Origin: CAVYYW01 sp963772845
GTDB lineage: Bacteria > Bacillota > Bacilli > Bacillales > Sporolactobacillaceae
Length of the DNA: 17,353 bases
Assembly: GCA_963772845.1 (NCBI GenBank)
Contig: CAVYYW010000004.1
Span: forward strand, 1 to 17,353
Direction of reading: 5' to 3'
Each line of letters starts with the position of its first letter. The stretch's first letter is position 1. Shown here in pieces: positions 1 to 5,986 of this stretch. Both the position numbers and the translations under genes were made by a program. Below the pieces are notes generated by a model, which was not told the DNA's origin, searched no databases, and was given only the letters and a program-made list of their open reading frames with translations.

Positions 1-27
1 GCGTGGCTTGCTTGGAACACTAGTAAG

Positions 28-293
28 GTGACTGAAAAAGTCCCCTTGGTGCAGATATCGTTGTTGATTTCCACTTTAGGCTGCTCGCTTTCCGCGGGCA
101 CGGCCTCAGCTAACTTTGGCATGGTTTCTTTGTGCACCAAAGTGGATCTTCGGTCGCGTGCTGATTCCGCAGGAACGAGCATCCCTTCTCGAGAGACTGC
201 GAGTTGCGACGAGGAACCCCGCTTCGAAGCATTCCTAGCAGACGCAGGAGCACATAGTCACAGATTCCTTTCTTATCAAAAGCTTTTCAGTGG
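28..293 (+). repeat. TIR-bounded repeat element, copy 1 (long, rearranged form)
   Basis: The unit starts with GTGACTGAAAAAGTCCCCTT and ends with TTTTCAGTGG at 284-293, the inverted ends seen in the other copies. The left half of the shared core (from GTTGATT at 63) is intact, including the CGCGTGCTG motif. After about position 170 the sequence leaves the core (GATTCCGCAGGA and onward), so the usual CAATCAAC right end of the core is missing. The 90-codon open frame across it is a by-product of the repeat: it has no ribosome site and no recognisable domain. Confidence 0.7.
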
Positions 294-601
294 CAACTGA
301 CCTCGGTGGAGTGGTGGTTGTTGATATTCGCTCCAGGCTGCTCGCTTTCCGCGGGCACGGCCTCAGCTAACTTTGGCATGGTTTCTTTGTGCACCAAAGT
401 GGATCTTCGGACGCGTGCTAGTCCCGTCGGAGTCTCGCGCCCTCCGCTTCAATCAACGTGTTTGTCGCTTGATGATCCCCTTTAGCCATCATTTGTGGCT
501 ACAGAAATTCAGCGACCACCAGTTGATCAGGAAGCGTCTCGGATTTTCCAGCAGCACAGCCGAGTGAACGTGGGAAACCTCTAATTGGACTTTTTCAGTG
601 G
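294..601 (+). repeat. TIR-bounded repeat element, copy 2
   Basis: This copy follows copy 1 directly. It contains an intact 138-bp core at 320-457 (GTTGAT at the left, CAATCAAC at the right), then a second shared module (CCCTTTAGCC, GTGGCTACAG, CAGCCGAGTG), and ends in GGACTTTTTCAGTGG at 601. Positions 320-644 are nearly identical to 943-1267, at a constant offset of 623 bp. The 64-codon frame inside it recurs in copy 3 with only a few substitutions, and I regard it as non-coding. Confidence 0.8.
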
Positions 602-905
602 TCTCCCGCTGATTCCGCAAGCCTTGAAATAACTTCTTCGATTCTACACCGCACGATGAAAATGCAAAGCAACCCATCATAAAATGGAAATACCGTGCAT
701 TCCAAGAGAATCTCTGGTCACTTCATTTTTAAAATTATACACTGTGCATTTTCGAGGAGTCTCGAACGTTTCCGACAGCACGGCCTTTAGTTGTGAAGGG
801 ATCTCACCCTTTAAAAATCCAGTTACCTTTGCGTTATCAAGGCATCAGGCTATGCTATTCTTTGATTAAATCTAAGTAAGCTCATTATTACGGAGTTTTC
901 AGTGG
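602..905 (+). repeat. repeat-derived spacer segment ending in the shared TIR
   Basis: This segment between copies 2 and 3 starts with the tail module (GATTCCGCAAGCCTTGAAAT). That module recurs after copy 3 (1229-1267), in degenerate form after 5474, and inverted near 14630-14722. It also holds a CATTTTCGAGGAGTCTCG motif near 746, found inverted three times at 14370-14485. It ends with TTTTCAGTGG at 896-905. I see no gene here: the 61-codon frame at 684-869 has no ribosome-binding site and matches nothing I recognise. Confidence 0.55.
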
Positions 906-1224
906 CCACTCGCTGAAATAGTCCCCTGGTGTCGGCGTGGTTGTTGATTGTCGCTCTAGGATGCTCGCTTTCCGCGGGCACGGCCTCAGCTAACTTTGGC
1001 ATGGTTTCTTTGTGCACCAAAGTGGATCTTCGGACGCGTGCTAGTCCCGTCGGAGTCTCGCGCCCTCCGCTTCAATCAACGTGTTTGTCGCTTGATGATC
1101 CCCTTTAGCAGTCATTTGTGGCTACAGAAATTCAGCGACCATCAGCAGATCAGGAAGCGTCTCGGATTTTCCAGCAACACAGCCGAGTGAACGTGGGAAA
1201 CCTCTAAGTGGACTTTTTCAGTGG
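906..1224 (+). repeat. TIR-bounded repeat element, copy 3 (full length, 319 bp)
   Basis: This is the clearest full-length unit. The left end CCACTCGCTGAAATAGTCCC starts at 906, the 138-bp core occupies 943-1080 (GTTGATTG to CAATCAAC), a second module follows, and the right end AAGTGGACTTTTTCAGTGG closes at 1224. The left end abuts the right end of the preceding segment, giving a perfect AGTGGCCACT palindrome at 901-910. Confidence 0.8.
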
Positions 1225-1400
1225 TCTCCCGCTGATTCCGCAAGCCTTGAAATAACTTCTTCGATTCCCCATTTTCAGGAGTCTCGCGCCCTCCGCTTCA
1301 CTCAACGTGTGTGTTGTCTAATGAGGCCATTTAGAAGTCCTTTATGGCTATAGACGTCCTATCTAGTTGCATCAGCTGGATGACATACAGCCGAGCAAAA
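1225..1400 (+). repeat. partial repeat module (tail plus core right end)
   Basis: The tail module (GATTCCGCAAGCCTTGAAAT) runs to about 1267. It is fused directly to a core right end (GGAGTCTCGCGCCCTCCGCT at 1278-1297, then TCACTCAACG). A diverged second module follows (ATGAGGCCATTTAGAAGTCC, TATGGCTATAGAC). The left half of the core is absent, so this is a recombined or deleted copy. Confidence 0.6.
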
Positions 1401-1405
1401 TGAGT

Positions 1406-1582
1406 GGTGCGCCTTGACGCACCGTTTCAACTGCATTATAAAAAATTCAAATAAGGTATGAAAAATCATCAGTTTTTAGGATTTTTCATGAGATTAAGCT
1501 GATTTTCACAAGACCAACGAAAAATCAGCTTCCGAATGGGTCTTGAACCTGCTTCAAGATGGGGTGGGACCGTTCCCATTCG
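1406..1582. other. cluster of consecutive perfect hairpins
   Basis: Non-coding stretch with five perfect inverted repeats in under 180 bp: GGTGCG/CGCACC (1406-1411, 1418-1423); ATGAAAAATC/GATTTTTCAT (1458-1467, 1480-1489); AGCTGATTTT/AAAATCAGCT (1498-1507, 1521-1530); CGAATGGG/CCCATTCG (1533-1540, 1575-1582); and, nested in the last, TCTTGAA/TTCAAGA (1541-1547, 1553-1559). None is followed by a clear U-tract, so simple terminators are unlikely. I do not recognise a known RNA family. It could be a structured RNA, a cruciform-forming site or remnants of a mobile element. Confidence 0.5.
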
Positions 1583-1587
1583 AATGC

Positions 1588-1667
1588 TTTTGTCCACTTC
1601 TCATGGTTTGCCCGCCACTTCTTGTGATTTATCGGCCACTTCAATAGTTTGCCTGCCACTTCCCTAA
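1588..1667 (+). repeat. short tandem repeat, four units of about 20 bp
   Basis: Four consecutive 19-21 bp units start at 1588, 1607, 1628 and 1648. Each has the pattern TTT, a variable stretch, then CCACTTC and five to six variable bases (for example TTTGCCTGCCACTTC). A further partial unit may begin at 1668. No direct-repeat/unique-spacer structure of CRISPR type is present. Confidence 0.6.
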
Positions 1668-1722
1668 TTTTCCCTTCTTTCCGTAATTAATTTTACCAGT
1701 TCATACTGGAGGTATTGATTGG

Positions 1723-1894
1723 TGACCATTGAAAAGTCCCCTGATCTAATCGTGGTTGTTGATTGCCGCTCCAGGCTGCTCGCTTTCCACGGGCACGGCC
1801 TCAGCTAACTTTGGTGTGGTCTCTTTGTGCACCAAATTGGATCTTCGGACGCGTGCTGGTACCGTCGGAGTCTCGCACCCTCCGCTTCAAGCAC
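1723..1894 (+). repeat. repeat element, copy 4 (right-truncated)
   Basis: The left end CCATTGAAAAGTCCCCTGAT at 1724 leads into a core starting with GTTGATTG at 1758. The core runs through the GGTG/CACC version of the internal hairpin and ends degenerately near CTCCGCTTCAAGCAC. The CAATCAAC end and all downstream modules are missing. About 100 bp of AT-rich DNA with no feature I can identify separates it from the catDE promoter. Confidence 0.7.
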
Positions 1895-2038
1895 AGTCAA
1901 GGCAGCGAGCGTATTTTCGCATAATTAATCGAGCGAGATAAAAGTGTTTTTAAAACAGCCTATTTTTTAGGGTTTATGGAGACTATAAAGATAAAAATAA
2001 AATAAGGCTTCTTCTAATACTTTAATAACAAAAGTATA

Positions 2039-2067
2039 TTGACTTACAAAAAGTAAGTGGATATAAT
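2039..2067 (+). promoter_or_regulatory. SigA-type promoter of the catDE-like operon
   Basis: TTGACT (2039-2044) and TATAAT (2062-2067) are separated by exactly 17 bp, close to the vegetative consensus. The start site would be near 2074, giving a leader of about 38 nt before the AGGAGGT ribosome site at 2098-2104. Confidence 0.8.
2044..2056 (+). promoter_or_regulatory. CatR-type operator TTAC-N5-GTAA
   Basis: A perfect inverted repeat ACTTAC-AAAAA-GTAAGT (2042-2058) fills the spacer between -35 and -10. Its core is TTAC-N5-GTAA, the motif I recall for the B. subtilis MarR/DUF24 repressor CatR at catDE, where one site overlaps the -35. The match of motif, position and downstream genes makes quinone/catechol-inducible repression a good inference. 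No regulator gene lies in this window, and I did not find a second clear site near the start point. Confidence 0.6.
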
Positions 2068-2111
2068 AAGTTTAAGTCAAATGAATTCAACTTTTTCAGG
2101 AGGTTATATAA

Positions 2112-2519
2112 ATGTCTTTATTAGCAAGCTTTGGATTATTGATTATCAGAGTGTTATTGGGTTTAACTTTTGCGGCACACGGAACCCAAAAGCTGTTCGG
2201 CTGGTTCGGAGGCCATGGTATTGAAGGAACAGGCGGTTTTTTTGAATCAATAGGTATAAAGCCTGGCAAGAGGATGGCTTTTTTTGCTGGAGCGGGCGAA
2301 TTGGTTGGCGGTCTGTTATTTGCAATAGGCTTTTTAACTCCTCTTGCAGCCATCATAATTATTCTGACGATGCTCGTAGCTATAATAAAAGTTCATATTA
2401 AAAATGGTTACTGGGCAGGGAATAACGGCTATGAATACAATGCACTAATTATCATTGCGGCGGCGGGCGTTGCTTTTATTGGCGCTGGCGTATTCTCAAT
2501 TGATGAACTTATATTTTAA
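2112..2519 (+). CDS. catD: DoxX family membrane protein, CatD-like
   Basis: A 135-residue integral membrane protein of the DoxX family with about four hydrophobic segments (roughly residues 5-25, 56-74, 76-94 and 109-130). It has the family's short motif HGTQKLFGWFGG at residues 23-34 and a G-rich stretch FFAGAGELVGGLLF at 57-70. The start is set by AGGAGGT seven bases upstream of the ATG. The catechol dioxygenase gene begins 14 bp downstream and shares its transcript. This gene pair is the arrangement of B. subtilis catDE, which responds to catechol and quinone stress. The biochemical role of DoxX proteins is not settled; a membrane partner in thiol/quinone redox handling is the usual suggestion. 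The symbol rests on family plus synteny. Confidence 0.82.
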   Translation: MSLLASFGLLIIRVLLGLTFAAHGTQKLFGWFGGHGIEGTGGFFESIGIKPGKRMAFFAGAGELVGGLLFAIGFLTPLAAIIIILTMLVAIIKVHIKNGYWAGNNGYEYNALIIIAAAGVAFIGAGVFSIDELIF

Positions 2520-2533
2520 AGGGGGTATGACAT

Positions 2534-3397
2534 GTGGTCTATCAGCTACCTAACGAAACAATGATGGGAAGCATTTCTATAGCTGTCACTGATTTGAATC
2601 GTTCGCTTAAATTCTACCGTGACCTGCTTGGGTTTCGGGTATTGGAAGAAACGAAGAATCAGGCCATATTGACAGCCGACGGAAAGATTCCGCTAATACG
2701 GCTGACTGTCTTAAAAAATCCCAAAGTTAAACCGGCCAGAACCACAGGTTTATATCACTTTGCAATTTTAGTTCCAGATCGAACGTCGTTTTCAAAAATA
2801 TTAAAGCACTTTCTAACAGCTGGTGCACCGCTTGAGGGAGCTTCAGATCATCAATTCAGTGAGGCACTTTATCTCACTGACCCTGATGGGCATGGCGTTG
2901 AAATATATTCTGACAGGCCAAAAGACCAATGGGAAAAGGATGAAATGGGGGAATATAAAGGTGTGACGGTTCCTCTGGCGACGCGTGAAGTGCTCGCGCT
3001 TACAGATGAGCCCTGGAACGGGATGCCAGAAAAAACAGTCATTGGCCATGTTCATTTTCATGTCTCAGACTTGCAAAAAGCAGAACGATTTTTTGTTGAA
3101 CGGCTCGGATTCAGCCCAACTATCCATATGGCAGATCATGCGCTGTTTGTCTCTGCAGGGGGGTATCATCACCATTTGGGACTGAATGTGTGGAATGGCA
3201 AAGGGATACCTGACGCGCCTGATGGGAGCATTCATTTGGAAGGCTACACAATTTTACTCCCTAATGATAATGAAATGAGACCGTTCATTAATAATCTTCG
3301 TGAAAATGAAATTCCATTTCAGCAGACAACTGAGCATGTTCTATTAAAAGATCCTATGCAGCAAACTATTTATGTTACGACAAAAGATAAGGATTGA
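2534..3397 (+). CDS. catE: extradiol (catechol-2,3-) dioxygenase-like protein, CatE-like
   Basis: A 287-residue cytosolic protein with two vicinal-oxygen-chelate (glyoxalase/bleomycin fold) domains, about residues 12-128 and 168-285, close to the length of B. subtilis CatE. Such enzymes use Fe(II) to ring-cleave catechols. Candidate metal ligands in the second domain are the histidines of GHVHFHVSDL (171-180) and YHHHLGLNVW (211-220). The first domain has DPDGHGVEIY (116-125) with Glu123. In the second domain the equivalent C-terminal stretch is DPMQQTIYV (273-281), with no Glu, so the third ligand is not obvious there. The start is GTG at 2534, placed by AAGGGGG (2519-2525) eight bases upstream; the next in-frame ATG is at 2561. 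Second gene of the operon; a strong terminator follows at once. Confidence 0.85.
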   Translation: MVYQLPNETMMGSISIAVTDLNRSLKFYRDLLGFRVLEETKNQAILTADGKIPLIRLTVLKNPKVKPARTTGLYHFAILVPDRTSFSKILKHFLTAGAPLEGASDHQFSEALYLTDPDGHGVEIYSDRPKDQWEKDEMGEYKGVTVPLATREVLALTDEPWNGMPEKTVIGHVHFHVSDLQKAERFFVERLGFSPTIHMADHALFVSAGGYHHHLGLNVWNGKGIPDAPDGSIHLEGYTILLPNDNEMRPFINNLRENEIPFQQTTEHVLLKDPMQQTIYVTTKDKD

Positions 3398-3422
3398 CGG
3401 GAAACCCGTCAATCCTTTTTTG
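3389..3422. terminator. bidirectional intrinsic terminator between catE and the AI-2E family gene
   Basis: Perfect 13-bp arms AAGGATTGACGGG (3389-3401) and CCCGTCAATCCTT (3405-3417) enclose a three-base AAA loop and continue into T residues on both strands. The stop codons of both convergent genes lie inside the hairpin (catE at 3395-3397; the minus-strand gene at 3409-3411). Confidence 0.9.
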
Positions 3423-4557
3423 GTGAATCGGAGTATATATTTGTACGAAGCTTGATAATCCTGTAGAGATGCAGCACAATCACCTTCAGAATTGCGTACC
3501 CGGGGATCGCCAGGATAATTCCAGCTAAACCAAAGAGGTTGCCGGCAGTAAGAATAACAAATATCACCGTAATTGGGTGAATATGAAGAGATTTTCCCAT
3601 GACCTGCGGTGAAATGATTTTGCTCTCCAGCAACTGAACGATTACCCAGACGATCGCAAGCTTTACAATCATAAAGGGTGAGGTAACGATCGCAATGATA
3701 ATTGCCGGAGAGATGGCAATGATGGGGCCAATGTAAGGAACAACATTCGTAAGCATGGCTATAATAGCGAGCAGCAGCGCGTAATCAAGTCCAATAATCA
3801 GGTAGCCGATATAGAGAAGAGTTCCGACGCAGAGTGAAACAAAAATTTGCCCGCGAATATAATTGCTGAGGGCCTGATTCATATCGCCAAGTATTGAGAG
3901 AACGTTTGTATTAATTCGGTTCGGAAACCATCTGGCCACGTAGCCCGGCAGTTTGCGGCCATCTTTTAATAAATAAAAGAGTATAAAAGGCAGAACGACA
4001 ACAGAGAGCACAATTTCTGTCACTGTTCCAACCACGGTAATAAGGCCATGTGAAAAGCCCGCTATGTATTTACTCGTGTTTTGGGAAATGTCTTTTGAAA
4101 GCTTGGAGAGGTCAAAATTGGATTTCTGACTGGCTTGCTCCACCCAATTGCTTCCGGTTATATTATAAAAAATGTTTTTAAGCTCCCTTCCATATGTCGG
4201 AAGGTTGCTGATCAGGCTATTTATTTGTTCACGAAGAAAAGGAATAACAGAAATGACAAGGAGGGTTATAATACCAATAACGACTACGTAAAGCATTAAA
4301 ATAGAAAGAAGTCTTTTTACGCCGCGTTTTTCCAGCCAGTCAACTATTGGATTGAACAAGTAAAAACAGATTCCGGCCAGGAGCATTGGTAAAAAGATCG
4401 TCCGGATAAGGACAGCGATTGGGTAGAGGACAAAGGTCACTTTAGATAATGCAAAAAGCGTTACAGCTAAAATAAAGATAATAAGGGTATACACAACAAA
4501 TTTACTGTTTAAAATTCGTCTTCTGAAAAATGATTCTTTCATTTTTTGTGGCTCCAT
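3409..4557 (-). CDS. AI-2E family transporter (UPF0118-type permease)
   Basis: A 382-residue polytopic membrane protein with the layout of the AI-2E/UPF0118 family: an N-terminal hydrophobic region (about 20-115), a soluble middle segment (about 120-185), then a C-terminal bundle. Family-type sequence includes LPFILFYLLKDG (190-201 region) and YLIIGLDYALLLAIIAMLTN followed by VPYIGPIIAISPA. Members export autoinducer-2 or act as ion/antiporter proteins, so the substrate cannot be read from sequence. Bacillus genomes carry several paralogues (YueF, YubA, YtvI and others) and I cannot assign which. The start is the ATG with GGAGTG five bases upstream; a second Met five residues in is possible. 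It has its own promoter, is convergent with catE, and repeat blocks lie on both sides of the catDE-permease pair. Confidence 0.85.
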   Translation of the reverse strand: MEPQKMKESFFRRRILNSKFVVYTLIIFILAVTLFALSKVTFVLYPIAVLIRTIFLPMLLAGICFYLFNPIVDWLEKRGVKRLLSILMLYVVVIGIITLLVISVIPFLREQINSLISNLPTYGRELKNIFYNITGSNWVEQASQKSNFDLSKLSKDISQNTSKYIAGFSHGLITVVGTVTEIVLSVVVLPFILFYLLKDGRKLPGYVARWFPNRINTNVLSILGDMNQALSNYIRGQIFVSLCVGTLLYIGYLIIGLDYALLLAIIAMLTNVVPYIGPIIAISPAIIIAIVTSPFMIVKLAIVWVIVQLLESKIISPQVMGKSLHIHPITVIFVILTAGNLFGLAGIILAIPGYAILKVIVLHLYRIIKLRTNIYSDSPKKD

Positions 4558-4596
4558 TTAATCACTCCGGTTATAAAAACAATGTTATTTCTTTAC

Positions 4597-4624
4597 ATTA
4601 TAAAGGTTTTACGAGGATAGACAA
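4597..4624 (-). promoter_or_regulatory. SigA-type promoter of the AI-2E family gene
   Basis: Read on the minus strand, TTGTCT (4624-4619) and TATAAT (4602-4597) are separated by 16 bp, about 40 bp before the ATG. No operator-like inverted repeat overlaps it. Confidence 0.65.
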
Positions 4625-4695
4625 GAATTAGTGAAGAGACATCATTAATTTATCAATATTTTTCACGAAAATGCCATGATCTGAATTCATTTCAC

Positions 4696-5054
4696 TGGTT
4701 GTTGATTACCGCTCTAGGCTGCTCGCTTTCCGTGGGCACGGCCTCAGCTAACTTTGGCGTGGTTTCTTTGTGCGCCAAAGTGGATCTTCGGACGCGTGCT
4801 GGTCCCATCGGAGTCTCGCACCTTCCGCTTTAATCAACGTATGTTGGCTGCTGTGGCCATTTAGAAATCAATGTTGTCGTTCTGGTTGTTGATTTTCGCC
4901 CTAGGGTGCTCGCTTTCCGTGGGCACGGCCACAGCTAACTTTGGCGTGGTTTCTTTGTGCACCAAAGTGGATCTCCGGACGCGTGCTGCTCCCATCGGAG
5001 TCTCGCACCTTCCGCTTTAATCAACGTATGTTGGCTGCTGTAGCCATTTAGAAG
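4696..5054 (+). repeat. repeat elements, copies 5 and 6, as a 187-bp tandem duplication
   Basis: Two cores with intact ends lie at 4701-4838 and 4888-5025, each exactly 138 bp from GTTGATT to AATCAAC. Each is followed by the start of the second module (GTATGTTGGCTGCTG, CCATTTAGAA). The tandem period is 187 bp. Copy 5 has a fully paired internal hairpin (ACTTTGGCG/CGCCAAAGT). From 5054 to 5144 a diverged second module continues (TATTCAGCGAGCATCCGCTG), with no gene. Confidence 0.8.
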
Positions 5055-5144
5055 GTATTAGATATTCAGCGAGCATCCGCTGATCTCGTGGCGTCTCAAA
5101 ATTTGAGGAAATACCCTCGCTTCTGCGTGGTTAAGCAAATGAAG

Positions 5145-5474
5145 CCACTGAAAAGTCACTGATCTAGTCGTGGTTGTTGATTTTCGCTCTAGGCTGCTCG
5201 CTTTCCGCGGGCACGGCCTCAGCTAACTTTGGCATCGCCTCTTTGTACGCCAAAGTGGATCTTCGGACGCGTGCTGGTCCCGCCGGAGTCTCGCGCCCGC
5301 CGCTTCAATCAACGAGTTTGGTCTCAGATGAAGTCCTTTAGAAGTCATTTTGGCTATAGATACTATAATACTTCACCCTCCATCAGCTGATCTTGTGGCA
5401 TGGCGTCTCATCTCATAATTTCCAGCTGTACTATCGAGTGAACTTTGGAAGTCTCTAAGTAGACTTTTTAGTTG
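5145..5474 (+). repeat. TIR-bounded repeat element, copy 7 (full length)
   Basis: The left end CCACTGAAAAGTCACT (5145-5160) is followed by the 138-bp core at 5176-5313, the second module (CCTTTAGAAGTC, GGCTATAGATA, CAGCTGATCTTGTGG), and a degraded right end GACTTTTTAGTTGC finishing at 5474. A diverged tail module continues to about 5590. No gene is supported between 4625 and 5700; the 65-codon frame at 5472 lies in repeat DNA. Confidence 0.8.
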
Positions 5475-5721
5475 CCTTCTGCTGATTCGGCTGGCCATGA
5501 CATAACATCTTTGGAACCACCTCGAATGAAGAAAATGAGGAGGAAATCCATTGATAACGGAAATACCTTCGCTTTCCCTGGCGTTCCGCGAGTCGCCTCA
5601 CATGCACACTGGACGTTTCACTGTCTTGCATCTGCAGTATACCTTAATTGTTCGTCTTTTTATGTATAACAGGCAATTATGAGATTGACTTATTTAATTG
5701 ATTATTAGGAGGCGCTTTTTG

Positions 5722-5931
5722 ATGAGACATTTAATTCGCCATCTTGAGCCGGTTGATCTGTTGGAGACAGCGGCTGATTTCCTGGGTGCTGGTTTTTTTG
5801 TTGTTCTCGTCTTAATGGTGATCGGTGTTGTGGTTAATTTCATCTCGATACCAAAGCGGGTCAGCTCTGTGCTCAATATCCTTATTATTGTTACTGTTAT
5901 CATTTTTGTGATCTATAAGATTGTGGGTTAA
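5722..5931 (+). CDS. small two-span membrane protein of unknown function
   Basis: A 69-residue hydrophobic protein with two predicted membrane segments (about residues 23-45 and 51-67) and a charged N-terminus (MRHLIRHLEPVDLLE). The ATG at 5722 is chosen because AGGAGG (5707-5712) sits nine bases upstream; an upstream in-frame ATG at 5698 precedes that ribosome site and is unlikely to be used. The gene stands alone, followed by a shared terminator. I do not recognise the family and assign no function. No clear SigA promoter is visible in the repeat-derived DNA upstream. Confidence 0.65.
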   Translation: MRHLIRHLEPVDLLETAADFLGAGFFVVLVLMVIGVVVNFISIPKRVSSVLNILIIVTVIIFVIYKIVG

Positions 5932-5936
5932 ATGTT

Positions 5937-5975
5937 AAAAAGGCACCATTCCTAATGGAAAGTGGCGCCTTTAAT
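5937..5975. terminator. bidirectional intrinsic terminator
   Basis: A hairpin with outer arms AAAGGC (5939-5944) and GCCTTT (5967-5972), extended inward by the imperfect pairing CCATTCC/GGAAAGTGG around a TAAT loop. It is A-rich on the left and T-rich on the right, so it can serve both the small membrane protein gene and the convergent PfpI-family gene. Confidence 0.7.
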
Positions 5976-5986
5976 GATCTAACGTC

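Noticed and set aside
373..1190. Paired 64-codon frames (373-567 and 996-1190) with nearly identical products
   Set aside because: They sit inside duplicated repeat DNA, lack ribosome-binding sites, and the similarity is explained by nucleotide duplication.
1588..1667. Possible CRISPR array
   Set aside because: Units are about 20 bp with degenerate flanks, no 28-37 bp repeats with unique spacers, and no cas genes in the window.
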